DNA of 64,000 nucleotides, from contig NZ_CP029482.1 of the NCBI RefSeq assembly GCF_003151075.1, forward strand, positions 2,728,001-2,792,000, in the 5' to 3' direction. A program made the position numbers and the translations under genes. The stretch is from Pseudomonas sp. 31-12 (GTDB taxonomy: Bacteria > Pseudomonadota > Gammaproteobacteria > Pseudomonadales > Pseudomonadaceae). The notes under the pieces were generated by a model that was given only the letters and a program-made list of their open reading frames with translations, did no database searches and had not been told where the DNA came from. This document shows, piece by piece, positions 1 through 9,083 of this stretch (position 1 is the stretch's first letter; every line of letters begins with the position of its first letter).

Positions 1-450
1 CAAACCGTTGTTGCTGAGAATGCCCATCCATGCATACACGCGGATCAGGATCGCGGTCCAGGTCGGCATCATGATCAGCAACAGCAAAACGTTTTGCGTT
101 TCCTTGTTCGCCTTGGTGATCGCGTAGGCCATCGGGAAACCGATCACCAGGCACATCAGCGTGCTTAAAAACGCGACCTTCAACGAGCCGAAGTAGGCCG
201 AGATGTACAACTCATCTTCGGTCAGCAGCGAGTAGTTGCCGATGTTCAGCAGCAGCTGGAATTTCTGCTCGGCGAAGGTGTAGATCTCGGAGTAGGGAGG
301 AATGGCCAGGGCCGCTTCCGAGAAGCTGATCTTCATCACCAGGAAGAACGGCAACAGGAAAAACAGGCACAGCCACAGGAAAGGAATCCCGATGACGAGC
401 TTTCGACCACTCGGCATCAGCCGCATGAACTGCTGATTGAGTGTTTTCAT
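1..450 (-). CDS. potH: Putrescine ABC transporter permease PotH, partial
   Basis: Inner-membrane permease of a PotFGHI-type putrescine importer. I translated it by hand from the ATG at 450; about 150 codons lie in the window and the C-terminal part is beyond base 1. The N-terminus has a hydrophobic first helix after GRKLVIGIP, then IPPYSEIYTF, and a second membrane region reading LIRVYAWMGILSNNG, all matching PotH rather than other permeases. Its start overlaps the potG stop by the ATGA arrangement (447-450), so the two are translationally coupled. Only the missing C-terminus keeps this from being a complete call. Confidence 0.9.
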   Translation of the reverse strand, partial: MKTLNQQFMRLMPSGRKLVIGIPFLWLCLFFLLPFFLVMKISFSEAALAIPPYSEIYTFAEQKFQLLLNIGNYSLLTEDELYISAYFGSLKVAFLSTLMCLVIGFPMAYAITKANKETQNVLLLLIMMPTWTAILIRVYAWMGILSNNGL

Positions 451-1589
451 GAGCGCAGTACCACGCCGCTGTCGTCTTCCCACCACACGTAGACCTTGTC
501 GTCCCAGGTCGGACGGGCGCCACGGCGTTCGGCGTTGGCCATGAACGATTGCACGACTTTGCCGCCAGGCAGCTCGACGTAAAACACCGAGTGACCGCCG
601 AGGTAAGCGATGTCATGCACCTTGCCTTCGGACCAGTTGTAACGGGTGTCCGGCTTGAGGGTGCTGACCAGCATTTTTTCCGGACGGATCGCGTAGGTGA
701 TCGACTTGTCCTGCACCGAAGTGCTGACGCCGTGACCGACGTAAATCTTCTGCTCCAGGTCCGGGCTGTGAATGATCGCGTGACCTTCCAGGTCTTCTAC
801 CACCGTGCCTTCAAAGGCGTTCACGTTGCCGATGAATTCGCAGACCATGCGGCTGACCGGCGCTTCATAAATGTCGATCGGGCTGCCGATCTGCGCGATC
901 CAGCCCAGGTGCATGATCGCGATGCGCTGGGCCATGGTCATGGCCTCTTCCTGGTCGTGGGTCACCATCACGCAGGTCACGCCGACGCGCTCGATGATTT
1001 CCACCAACTCCAGTTGCATCTGCGAGCGCAGCTTTTTATCCAGTGCGCCCATCGGTTCGTCGAGCAACAGCAACTTCGGACGCTTGGCCAGGGAGCGGGC
1101 GAGGGCCACGCGCTGACGCTGACCGCCGGACAACTGATGAGGTTTGCGTTTAGCGTATTGAGTCATGTGCACCAGGCGCAGCATCTCTTCAACGCGGGCG
1201 TCGATTTCGCTGGCGGGCAAACGGTCCTGTTTGAGGCCGAAGGCAATGTTCTGCGCCACGGTCATGTGCGGGAACAGGGCGTACGACTGGAACATCATGT
1301 TGATCGGCCGTTCGTACGGCGGCATGTCGGTGATGTCGACACCGTCGAGGAAAATCCGTCCTTCGGTCGGGCGCTCGAAGCCGGCGAGCATGCGCAGCAG
1401 GGTCGATTTTCCGGAGCCGGAACCACCGAGCAGGGCGAAGATTTCCCCTTGATGAATCTCAAGCGAGACATCGTCTACGGCGCAGGTTTCGTCGAACTTC
1501 TTGGTGACGCGGTCGACTTTCACCAACACCTTTTTCGATGTCTGGTGACCTTCAAGAGCCTTCCTGTAAGTGCTGGAGGCGTTTGCCAT
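447..1589 (-). CDS. potG: Putrescine ABC transporter ATPase PotG
   Basis: Cytoplasmic ATPase energising putrescine import, 380 aa (usual PotG size about 377). Walker A GGSGSGKST at residues 55-63, signature LSGGQRQR at 153-160, Walker B LLLLDEP at 173-179 and H-loop His211 are intact. A TOBE-type C-terminal regulatory domain follows, with the IRPEKM motif seen in PotG/PotA. GGGAG-type Shine-Dalgarno lies just upstream of the ATG. It precedes and overlaps potH. The periplasmic binding-protein gene is not between potG and puuD, so it should lie beyond the left edge or elsewhere. Confidence 0.93.
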   Translation of the reverse strand: MANASSTYRKALEGHQTSKKVLVKVDRVTKKFDETCAVDDVSLEIHQGEIFALLGGSGSGKSTLLRMLAGFERPTEGRIFLDGVDITDMPPYERPINMMFQSYALFPHMTVAQNIAFGLKQDRLPASEIDARVEEMLRLVHMTQYAKRKPHQLSGGQRQRVALARSLAKRPKLLLLDEPMGALDKKLRSQMQLELVEIIERVGVTCVMVTHDQEEAMTMAQRIAIMHLGWIAQIGSPIDIYEAPVSRMVCEFIGNVNAFEGTVVEDLEGHAIIHSPDLEQKIYVGHGVSTSVQDKSITYAIRPEKMLVSTLKPDTRYNWSEGKVHDIAYLGGHSVFYVELPGGKVVQSFMANAERRGARPTWDDKVYVWWEDDSGVVLRS

Positions 1590-1692
1590 GTGAAACTCCC
1601 AACAGGTTTCAGTCGTCGGGCCAACTCGGCCTGACTTAAGAGTGGATTGCTAGCCCGGGGCGTGTGGTGCCAGTGAATCCAGCAGTGGCCAC

Positions 1693-1785
1693 CTGTGGGA
1701 GCTAGCCTGCTAGCGATGGCGGTGTGTCAGTCGACATTAATGTGACTGGGCCGCCCTCATCGCTAGCAGGCTAGCTCCCACAGGG
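1693..1785. repeat. REPIN, GTGGGAGC family
   Basis: Two inverted REP sequences (GTGGGAGCTAGCCTGCTAGC and its complement) separated by about 40 bases form a long hairpin. It fills the 363-base gap between potG and puuD; nothing else was seen there. Near-identical elements recur at 7482, 14801, 16482, 18482, 44498 and 61625. Confidence 0.85.
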
Positions 1786-1952
1786 GGGATTGCGTTTGCT
1801 TCACTGGCATCGCCCGGCCTGGGCTAATTCGGCGCCGCCATCCTGGCTGCCTGGGTCGTACTTGTTGTTATTGCAGTGTGTTGTTTCGCAAGTCACGGAC
1901 GCGCAAAGGCACGCCCGCCGGACTCGCGGGGGCAGTAAAGGGGTGTTTTAAG

Positions 1953-2714
1953 TCAGCGGGTTTTACGCAGCGCGGCCCGTTGCCGGCACGCATCGCCGAA
2001 CGCCTGGAAAATACTTAAATAGGGTGGATTCGAAAGGACCTGCCATTCCGGATGCCATTGTACGCCGACGGCAAACGCCTTGCTGTGTTCCACCGAAATC
2101 GCCTCGATCAAGCCGTCCGGCGCAACTGCTTCCGAGCGCAATCCCGGCGCCAGTCGGTCAATGCCTTGGCTGTGAATCGAATTGACCATGAACTCCGCCG
2201 GCAACTCCAGCGCTTCGAATACACCACCCGGCTGCACCGTCACCGCATGGGCCGGTGCGTATTGCACCGCCAGCTCGGGACTGTCCGCTTCCCGGTGATC
2301 GAGCATGCCCGGCAGTTCATGCACCTTCTGATGCAGGCTGCCGCCGAACGCCACGTTCATTTCCTGGAAGCCGCGGCAGATGCCGAGCACCGGAACGCCC
2401 GCCGCAATGGCTGCACGCAATAAAGGAAGGGTAGTGGCGTCCCGCGCCGGATCGTGATCCGTGCCGGGGGCACTGGCCGGGCCTTGATAGTGGAAAGGTT
2501 CCACGTTTGAAGGAGAGCCGGTCAGCAGCAGACCGTCGAGATGCGCCAGCACATCTTCGATTTCAGTCAAATCGCCTAAGGAAGGAATGACCACGGGCAG
2601 CCCCAAAGCCGCAACGCTGACAGCACGCAAGTACTTGTCGCCGCTGATGTGGTAGGGGTGCAGGCCAATCTGTTTGACGCACGCTGTAACGCCGATCAAT
2701 GGCTTGAATGCCAT
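1953..2714 (-). CDS. puuD: Gamma-glutamyl-GABA hydrolase (PuuD/SpuA, class I amidotransferase-like)
   Basis: Cytoplasmic hydrolase that releases GABA from gamma-glutamyl-GABA, the last step of the Puu putrescine pathway; 253 aa. Nucleophile Cys113 sits in GICRGFQEMN and the His221/Glu223 pair in VQWHPEW, the peptidase C26 triad. A longer reading begins at GTG 2723, but that codon lies inside the AGGTG ribosome-binding site for the ATG at 2714, so I use 2714. It is divergent from puuA across 280 bases, an arrangement suited to shared control. SpuA of Pseudomonas aeruginosa is the equivalent name. Confidence 0.9.
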   Translation of the reverse strand: MAFKPLIGVTACVKQIGLHPYHISGDKYLRAVSVAALGLPVVIPSLGDLTEIEDVLAHLDGLLLTGSPSNVEPFHYQGPASAPGTDHDPARDATTLPLLRAAIAAGVPVLGICRGFQEMNVAFGGSLHQKVHELPGMLDHREADSPELAVQYAPAHAVTVQPGGVFEALELPAEFMVNSIHSQGIDRLAPGLRSEAVAPDGLIEAISVEHSKAFAVGVQWHPEWQVLSNPPYLSIFQAFGDACRQRAALRKTR

Positions 2715-2994
2715 TTTTATCACCTCGAAGTTTCACACTTGAACGAGCTTTTCTGGAGCTTAGCCTTGTTGATTTTAATTAACAACTCTCATGTAAAAAA
2801 TTCTAAACGCCGCACGTCTGATCATCAGGGTTTACGCAGTGCGCATGACTAAATTGGCACTCTCGTCCCCCAAAAAGGCCTGAAAATAAAGGTTGAGAGG
2901 CCAGGTGTTCGCTATTGACTTCACTTTGCCGTTCGGGTTGACTGGGCTCGCAACAAGGTAGTGAACATAATAATTAACAGCTAATAGGTGCATC
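2715..2994. promoter_or_regulatory. Divergent puuD/puuA control region
   Basis: A/T-rich compared with its surroundings. It holds a 19-base imperfect dyad at 2768-2786 (GTTGATTTTAATTAACAAC) and an A/T-rich stretch, GAACATAATAATTAACAG, at about 2963-2980 just ahead of the puuA ribosome-binding site. These are candidate operators for the PuuR-like protein encoded at 7910; the assignment is inference. Confidence 0.4.
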
Positions 2995-4371
2995 ATGTCG
3001 GTCCCTCTGCGTACCGTTCAACTCAACGAAGCAAACGCATTCCTTAAGAAATATCCTGAGGTTTTGTACGTCGACCTTCTGATTGCGGATATGAACGGTG
3101 TGGTGCGCGGCAAGCGCATCGAACGCACCAGTCTTCATAAGGTTTACGAGAAAGGCATCAACCTCCCGGCGTCACTGTTTGCTCTGGACATCAACGGTTC
3201 TACGGTGGAAAGCACCGGCCTGGGTCTGGACATCGGCGACTCGGACCGAATCTGCTTCCCCATCCCGGGCACCCTGAGCATCGAGCCGTGGCAGAAGCGC
3301 CCAACCGCTCAGTTGCTGATGACCATGCATGAACTGGAAGGCGAGGCGTTCTTCGCCGATCCGCGCGAAGTGCTGGCCAATGTGGTGCGCAAGTTCGATG
3401 AGCTTGGCCTGACCATTTGCGCGGCATTCGAACTCGAGTTTTATCTGATCGACCAGGACAACGTGAACGGTCGTCCACAGTCGCCGCGTTCGCCGGTGTC
3501 GGGCAAGCGTCCGGTGTCGACCCAGGTCTACCTGATCGACGACCTCGACGAGTACGTCGATTGCCTGCAAGACATCCTCGAAGGCGCGAAAGAGCAGGGC
3601 ATTCCTGCTGACGCCATCGTCAAGGAAAGTGCTCCGGCGCAGTTCGAAGTGAACCTGCATCACGTTAACGACCCGATCAAGGCCTGCGACTACGCGGTGC
3701 TGCTCAAGCGTCTGGTGAAGAACATCGCCTACGACCACGAGATGGACACCACGTTTATGGCCAAGCCGTATCCGGGCCAGGCGGGCAACGGTTTGCACGT
3801 GCACATTTCGATTCTCGACAAAGAGGGCAACAACATCTTTGCCAGCGAGGATCCCGAGCAGAACGCCGCGCTGCGACACGCGATCGGCGGTGTGCTCGAG
3901 ACCCTGCCGGCGCAGATGGCTTTCCTGTGCCCGAACGTCAACTCGTACCGTCGCTTCGGCGCGCAGTTCTATGTGCCGAACTCGCCGAGCTGGGGCATCG
4001 ACAACCGTACCGTTGCAGTGCGTGTACCGACCGGTTCGCCGGACTCCGTGCGCATCGAGCATCGCGTAGCCGGCGCCGATGCCAACCCGTACTTGCTGAT
4101 GGCGTCGGTGCTGGCCGGTATTCACCACGGCCTGACCAACGAAATCGAGCCGGGCGCCCCGGTGGAAGGCAACAGCTACGAGCAAAACGAGCAGAGCCTG
4201 CCAAACAACCTGCGCGATGCCCTGCGCGAACTGGACGACAGCGAAGTCATGTCGCGCTACATCGACCCGCTATACATCGACGTGTTCGTGGCGTGCAAGG
4301 AAAGCGAGCTGGCCGAGTTCGAGAACTCCATCTCGGACCTTGAGTACAACTGGTATTTGCACACCGTTTGA
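2995..4371 (+). CDS. puuA: Gamma-glutamylputrescine synthetase (PuuA/SpuB)
   Basis: Glutamine-synthetase-family ligase, 458 aa, that joins glutamate to putrescine using ATP in the cytoplasm, the committing step of the pathway. Seen: GS-like catalytic motifs ELEFYLID near residue 145, GNGLHVHISI near residue 264 and RIEHRVAGADANPYL near residue 355. A TAGGTG ribosome-binding site precedes the ATG. Several SpuB/PuuA paralogues exist in pseudomonads with different polyamine preference; the immediate puuC and puuB neighbours favour a putrescine role here. Confidence 0.9.
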   Translation: MSVPLRTVQLNEANAFLKKYPEVLYVDLLIADMNGVVRGKRIERTSLHKVYEKGINLPASLFALDINGSTVESTGLGLDIGDSDRICFPIPGTLSIEPWQKRPTAQLLMTMHELEGEAFFADPREVLANVVRKFDELGLTICAAFELEFYLIDQDNVNGRPQSPRSPVSGKRPVSTQVYLIDDLDEYVDCLQDILEGAKEQGIPADAIVKESAPAQFEVNLHHVNDPIKACDYAVLLKRLVKNIAYDHEMDTTFMAKPYPGQAGNGLHVHISILDKEGNNIFASEDPEQNAALRHAIGGVLETLPAQMAFLCPNVNSYRRFGAQFYVPNSPSWGIDNRTVAVRVPTGSPDSVRIEHRVAGADANPYLLMASVLAGIHHGLTNEIEPGAPVEGNSYEQNEQSLPNNLRDALRELDDSEVMSRYIDPLYIDVFVACKESELAEFENSISDLEYNWYLHTV

Positions 4372-4381
4372 GTCTGAAAGG

Positions 4382-4559
4382 CCCTCACCCTAACCCTCTC
4401 CCAGAGGGAGAGGGGACTGACCGAGTTATCTCAGGACATTCAGCGACCTGACCGATCCAGTCGATTATGGAGTCGGTACAAAAGCTTCAGGTCGCAGGAG
4501 TTCCCGAGCATCCCCCGATCAGTCCCCTCTCCCCCCGGGAGAGGGCTAGGGTGAGGGCT
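4382..4559. repeat. Inverted CCCTCACCC..CTCTCCC repeat pair
   Basis: Two copies of a CCCTCACCCTAACCCTCTCCC-like palindromic unit in opposite orientation (4382-4417 and 4523-4559) between puuA and puuC. This is a different family from the GTGGGAGC REPINs. An ORF can be read through the right copy into puuC, but it is an artefact of the repeat. Confidence 0.75.
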
Positions 4560-4622
4560 GGACCCCAAGCCAAACACATCAGCCAGACACCCCCCCAATT
4601 TCCTCTGCGTCGAGTCACAACC

Positions 4623-6113
4623 ATGACAAACACTCGCAGCGACTGGGAGCAACGCTTCCAGTCCCTCACCATCGAAAGCCGCGCCTTCATCGACGGCCAA
4701 TACCGCCCGGCACTCAGCGGTGACACTTTCGAATGCATCAGCCCGGTCGACGGCCGCTTCCTGGCCAACGTCGCCAGCACCGACGAAGCCGACGCCAACG
4801 AAGCCGTGGCCGTCGCGCGCCGCACTTTCGAATCAGGCATCTGGGCCAACCTTGCCCCGGCCGAGCGCAAGCGCATCCTGATCCGCTTCGCCGACCTGAT
4901 CCTGGCCAACCAGCAAGAACTGGCCCTGCTCGAAACCCTCGACATGGGCAAGCCGATCAACGATTCGATGAACATCGACATCCCGGCGACCGCCAACGCG
5001 ATCCGCTGGAGCGCCGAGGCCATCGACAAGATCTACGACGAAGTCGCCGCCACGCCGCACGACCAGTTGGGCCTCATCACCCGCGAACCTGCGGGCGTGG
5101 TCGCCGCGATTGTGCCGTGGAACTTCCCGTTGATCATGGCCAGCTGGAAGTTCGCCCCGGCCCTGGCCGCCGGCAACTCGTTCATCCTCAAGCCTTCGGA
5201 AAAGTCGCCACTGACCGCGATCCGTATCGCTCAGTTGGCGCTGGACGCCGGCATCCCCAAAGGCGTGTTCAACGTCCTGCCAGGCTACGGTCACACCGTC
5301 GGGAAGGCGCTGGCGTTGCACATGGACGTCGACGTGCTGGCCTTCACCGGCTCCACCGCGATTGCCAAGCAACTGCTGATCTACGCCGGGCAAAGCAACA
5401 TGAAACGCGTCTGGCTCGAAGCAGGGGGGAAGAGTCCAAACGTGGTGTTCGCCGACGCGCCGGATTTGCGCGCGGCAGCACAAGCGGCGGCCGGTGCGAT
5501 TGCCTTCAACCAGGGCGAAGTCTGCACTGCCGGTTCGCGCTTGCTGGTGGAGCGTTCGATCCGCGAGCAGTTCATTCCGCTGCTGGTGGAAGCACTGCAA
5601 GCCTGGAAACCGGGACACGCTTTGGACCCGGAAACCACCGTCGGCGCGGTCGTCGATCAGCGTCAACTGGACAACGTGCTGCGCTACATCCAGGTCGGCA
5701 AAGACCAGGGCGCGCAATTGATCGCGGGCGGTAGCCGCACCCTCGAAGACACCGGTGGCCTGTACGTGGAACCGGCGATTTTCGACGGCGTGACCAACGC
5801 CATGACCATCGCCCGTGAAGAAATCTTTGGCCCGGTGCTGTCGCTGATCACCTTCGACACCGAGGAAGAAGCGCTGGCGATTGCCAACGACAGCATCTTC
5901 GGCCTGGCGGCAGGCGTGTGGACCAGCAACCTGAGCAAGGCCCACACCTTCGCCCGTGGCTTGCGTGCCGGCAGCGTCTGGGTCAACCAGTACGACGGCG
6001 GCGACATGACTGCGCCGTTCGGCGGGTACAAGCAGTCGGGTAACGGTCGGGACAAATCGCTGCACGCGTTCGACAAATACACCGAACTCAAAGCGACCTG
6101 GATCAAGCTCTAA
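4623..6113 (+). CDS. puuC: Gamma-glutamyl-gamma-aminobutyraldehyde dehydrogenase (PuuC)
   Basis: NAD(P)-dependent aldehyde dehydrogenase, 496 aa, oxidising gamma-glutamyl-gamma-aminobutyraldehyde to gamma-glutamyl-GABA. The Rossmann/ALDH core shows VVAAIVPWNFPL, the catalytic Glu266 in LEAGGKSPN and catalytic Cys301 in GEVCTAGSR. The reading frame is open upstream to 4467, but those codons lie in the CCCTCACCC repeat; ATG 4623 gives the standard PuuC N-terminus. It lies between puuA and puuB on the same strand, so a common transcript is likely. Confidence 0.92.
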   Translation: MTNTRSDWEQRFQSLTIESRAFIDGQYRPALSGDTFECISPVDGRFLANVASTDEADANEAVAVARRTFESGIWANLAPAERKRILIRFADLILANQQELALLETLDMGKPINDSMNIDIPATANAIRWSAEAIDKIYDEVAATPHDQLGLITREPAGVVAAIVPWNFPLIMASWKFAPALAAGNSFILKPSEKSPLTAIRIAQLALDAGIPKGVFNVLPGYGHTVGKALALHMDVDVLAFTGSTAIAKQLLIYAGQSNMKRVWLEAGGKSPNVVFADAPDLRAAAQAAAGAIAFNQGEVCTAGSRLLVERSIREQFIPLLVEALQAWKPGHALDPETTVGAVVDQRQLDNVLRYIQVGKDQGAQLIAGGSRTLEDTGGLYVEPAIFDGVTNAMTIAREEIFGPVLSLITFDTEEEALAIANDSIFGLAAGVWTSNLSKAHTFARGLRAGSVWVNQYDGGDMTAPFGGYKQSGNGRDKSLHAFDKYTELKATWIKL

Positions 6114-6169
6114 TACCTATAAAAAAGCGACGGTCGCCGGCACGCTGCCGGTGGCCATCGGAGAAAGCT

Positions 6170-7468
6170 ATGAAACAAGATTCTGTGAAACAAACCCACG
6201 TAAACAGCTACTACGCCGCCACCCGCAACTTCACCGGCGATTTCCCGGTATTGGAGCAAGCGGTGGATTGCGACGTCTGCGTGATCGGCGCCGGCTACAC
6301 CGGTTTGTCCTCGGCGCTGTTCCTCTGCGAAGCGGGCTACAGCGTGACCGTGCTGGAAGCCGCCAAAGTCGGTTTCGGCGCCAGCGGTCGCAACGGCGGC
6401 CAACTGGTCAACTCCTACAGCCGCGATGTCGATGTGATCGAAGAACGCTACGGCGACAAGACCGCCGAGGTCCTCGGCAGCATGATCTTCGAAGGCGCCG
6501 ACATCATTCGTCAGCGCATACAACACTACGACATCCAGTGCGACTACAAGCCGGGCGGCATCTTCGCTGCGTTGAACAAGAAGCAGCTCAAAGGCCTGGC
6601 CGAGCAGAAAAGCAGCTGGGAACGTTACGGCAACAAAAACCTGAAAATGCTCGACGCCGCGGATATCAAGCGCGAAGTCGGTTGCGACAACTACGTCGGC
6701 GGCCTGCTCGACATGCAGGGCGGCCACATCCACCCGCTGAACCTGGCCCTCGGCGAAGCCTCGGCCATCATCGGCCTGGGCGGCAAAATCTACGAACAAT
6801 CGGCAGCCGTGGAAATCACCTACGGCGAACCGATCACCGTGCGCACCGCCAAAGGCCTGGTCCGCGCCAAGTACTTGTTGATCGCCGGTAACGCCTACCT
6901 GCCGCAGGGCCTCGACAATCGCGTGACCAGCAAAAGCATGCCGTGCGGCTCGCAAATCGTCGTCACCGAGCCGTTGTCCGAGCAAGTCGCGCGCAGCCTG
7001 ATCAAAAACAACTACTGCGTCGAAGACTGCAACTACCTGCTCGATTACTACCGCCTCACCGCCGACAACCGTCTGCTCTACGGCGGCGGCGTGGTCTACG
7101 GCGCGCGCGAACCGGACGACATCGAGCAACTGATCAAACCGAAGATCCTCAAGACCTTCCCGCAACTGAAGGACGTGAAAATCGATTACCGCTGGACCGG
7201 CAACTTCCTGCTGACCATGTCGCGCATGCCGCAATTCGGCCGCATCGAGAAAAATGCCTACTACATGCAAGGCTACAGCGGCCACGGCGTCACCTGCTCG
7301 CACCTGGCCGGCAAACTGATCTCGGAAATGATCCGCGGCGACGCCGAACGCTTCGATGCCTTCGCCTCGCTGCCGCACATGCCCATGCTCGGCGGCCGCA
7401 CCTTCCAGGCCCCACTCACCGCCATGGGCGCCGCGTATTACGCACTGCGGGACCGGTTTGGCATCTAA
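6170..7468 (+). CDS. puuB: Gamma-glutamylputrescine oxidoreductase (PuuB)
   Basis: FAD-dependent amine oxidase of the DAO family, 432 aa, converting gamma-glutamylputrescine to the aldehyde handled by PuuC. An ADP-binding fold VIGAGYTGLSSALFL lies at about residues 36-50, followed by GFGASGRNGGQL, typical of this family; the C-terminus keeps GYSGHGVTCSHLAGK. GGAGA ribosome-binding site seven bases ahead of the ATG. It follows puuC by 56 bases, consistent with one operon. Confidence 0.92.
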   Translation: MKQDSVKQTHVNSYYAATRNFTGDFPVLEQAVDCDVCVIGAGYTGLSSALFLCEAGYSVTVLEAAKVGFGASGRNGGQLVNSYSRDVDVIEERYGDKTAEVLGSMIFEGADIIRQRIQHYDIQCDYKPGGIFAALNKKQLKGLAEQKSSWERYGNKNLKMLDAADIKREVGCDNYVGGLLDMQGGHIHPLNLALGEASAIIGLGGKIYEQSAAVEITYGEPITVRTAKGLVRAKYLLIAGNAYLPQGLDNRVTSKSMPCGSQIVVTEPLSEQVARSLIKNNYCVEDCNYLLDYYRLTADNRLLYGGGVVYGAREPDDIEQLIKPKILKTFPQLKDVKIDYRWTGNFLLTMSRMPQFGRIEKNAYYMQGYSGHGVTCSHLAGKLISEMIRGDAERFDAFASLPHMPMLGGRTFQAPLTAMGAAYYALRDRFGI

Positions 7469-7481
7469 CCCCAACGCGATC

Positions 7482-7577
7482 CCTGTAGGAGCCAAGCTTG
7501 CTGGCGAAGACGGCGGCACAGTCAACATCGATGTCGCCAGAACCACCGCCATCGCGAGCAGGCTCACTCCCACAGGG
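7482..7577. repeat. REPIN, GTGGGAGC family (degenerate left arm)
   Basis: Left arm CCTGTAGGAGCCAAGCTTGC, right arm GCAGGCTCACTCCCACAGG. First of two consecutive REPINs that fill most of the 441-base gap between puuB and the regulator at 7910. Confidence 0.75.
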
Positions 7578-7618
7578 ATTAGCGGTGTACACAAACTCGG
7601 CTAACGCACAGATCAATC

Positions 7619-7711
7619 TGTGGGAGCGAGCCTGCTCGCGATGAGGCCCTATCAGTCACCATCGATATCGCCTGACTCACGCTCATCACAAGCAGACTCA
7701 ATCCCGCAGCT
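7619..7711. repeat. REPIN, GTGGGAGC family (degenerate right arm)
   Basis: Left arm is a clean GTGGGAGCGAGCCTGCTCGC; the right arm has drifted (ATCACAAGCAGACTCAATCC). The remaining 200 bases up to 7910 should contain the regulator's promoter, though I see no clear box. Confidence 0.65.
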
Positions 7712-7909
7712 TGCGTCGCTGAACTGGCTGGCATCAGCGCCCAACAACCTTTTTACCCAACCACTTATCGAACCTGCTGAGCAACACCACCAAACGTGAT
7801 TTAATACCCGCCTTTCACATTTCCGGGACAGGGAAGCGGTACTTTCGCGGCCAAAAGTCGCCCGCCATCCACCCCCATAACCCTTAAGTATTCCTCGCAT
7901 AAGGCTGTC

Positions 7910-8458
7910 ATGGACACGGGCTCACGACTCAAACTAGTACGCGAAAGCTACAAACTCTCCCAGCGCGAGCTGGCCCGGCGTAGCGGCGTCACCAATGCCA
8001 CCATCTCCCTGATCGAACAGAATCGCGTCAGTCCCTCCGTCAGCTCCCTGAAAAAACTGCTGGAAGGCATTCCCATGTCCCTGGCGGACTTCTTCACCTT
8101 CGACCAACCGCCGCGCGAGCACCAATACGTATTCCGTGCCAATGAACAGCCGGATCTCGGGCGACATGGCCTGCGGTTGCTGCTGATTGGCGCTTCCGTG
8201 CCGAGCCGGCAGATGCGCCTGTTGCGGGAGCAATACGCACCGGGGGCGAGCTCGGGGGAAGAGCCGATTGTGCATTCGGAAGGGGAGGAGTGTGGGCTTG
8301 TGACTCGGGGCACTGTTGAGCTGACGGTTGATGGGCAGATCAGTGTTCTCAACGCGGGCGACGGGTATTACTTTCCGACGACGCTGCCTCACAAGTTTCG
8401 CAATATCGGCCAGGATGAAGCTGAAATCATCAGTGCCAACACGCCGGCTAACTTCTGA
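7910..8458 (+). CDS. puuR: XRE-cupin transcriptional regulator, PuuR-like
   Basis: Predicted cytoplasmic repressor, 182 aa, close to the 185 aa of PuuR. An N-terminal XRE helix-turn-helix (about residues 5-60, LSQRELARRSGVTNATISLIEQ) is followed by a C-terminal cupin (about 105-180, with GDGYYFPTTLPHKFRN). In the Puu system such a protein represses the pathway until putrescine arrives. Its place directly downstream of puuA-puuC-puuB supports that role, but two REPINs separate it from puuB, so it may have its own promoter. Confidence 0.8.
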   Translation: MDTGSRLKLVRESYKLSQRELARRSGVTNATISLIEQNRVSPSVSSLKKLLEGIPMSLADFFTFDQPPREHQYVFRANEQPDLGRHGLRLLLIGASVPSRQMRLLREQYAPGASSGEEPIVHSEGEECGLVTRGTVELTVDGQISVLNAGDGYYFPTTLPHKFRNIGQDEAEIISANTPANF

Positions 8459-8471
8459 TAGCAAAACGGAC

Positions 8472-8537
8472 ACCCTGTAGCACCTGCCGTAGGCTGCATC
8501 CGCAGCCAACGCCGATGGGCAGTTGCTGCTACAGGGT
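8472..8537. repeat. CTGTAGCA-type inverted repeat
   Basis: Outer arms CCCTGTAGCA and TGCTGCTACAGGG with an inner GGCTGC/GCAGCC stem. It lies in the short gap after the puuR-like gene and may double as its terminator. Confidence 0.55.
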
Positions 8538-8564
8538 TTAAACAAAGTAAATGGACTTCACTTC

Positions 8565-9011
8565 ATGACTGCACATCGCATCCGCCCCCTCGCACTCTGC
8601 ATCTTCCATCACGACGGCAAGATACTGGTCAACGAAGCTCACGACCCCGTTACGGGAAAGCCATTCTTGCGCCCAATCGGTGGCGGAATCGAGTTTGGTG
8701 AAACCAGCGCCCAAGCCGTAATACGTGAAGTCGATGAAGAACTCGGTTTATCCATCACCGAAGTTCGCCTGCTCGGCACGCTCGAAAACATCTTCACCTA
8801 TGCCGGCACGCCCGGGCACGAAATCGTTCAGGTCTACGATGCGAAATTCGTGGATGCCAGCGTCTATGAGCGGCCCCACTTGAACGCTCACGAAAGCGAT
8901 GGCGCTGCCTTTATTGCGAAGTGGCTGCCGCTCGACAGCATTACTGGCGATACGCCGCTGGTTCCTGCCGGGTTGTATGAGCTGCTAAAGAAGGTTGCAC
9001 TGCTGGACTGA
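8565..9011 (+). CDS. Nudix hydrolase
   Basis: Hydrolase of nucleoside-diphosphate-linked substrates, 148 aa from the ATG at 8565. The Nudix box is complete: G, five residues, E, seven residues, then REVDEELGL (about residues 40-62), which supplies the metal ligands. The frame is open to 8523 but those codons belong to the repeat at 8472-8537. The substrate cannot be told from the sequence. It is a stand-alone gene between the puu region and a nucleotidyltransferase-like gene. Confidence 0.88.
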   Translation: MTAHRIRPLALCIFHHDGKILVNEAHDPVTGKPFLRPIGGGIEFGETSAQAVIREVDEELGLSITEVRLLGTLENIFTYAGTPGHEIVQVYDAKFVDASVYERPHLNAHESDGAAFIAKWLPLDSITGDTPLVPAGLYELLKKVALLD

Positions 9012-9083
9012 TGCTCGGCCATTAGCAATGGCGCTGTTTGACTTATCGATCGTCAGGATGCGATCACCTTTCAAGGAGCGAAA

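Noticed and set aside
4467..4622. Extended N-terminus for PuuC
   Set aside because: These codons lie in a CCCTCACCC inverted repeat; ATG 4623 gives the family N-terminus.
6110..7594. 494-codon minus-strand frame over puuB
   Set aside because: Antisense shadow of a high-GC gene; puuB on the other strand has motifs, start site and context.
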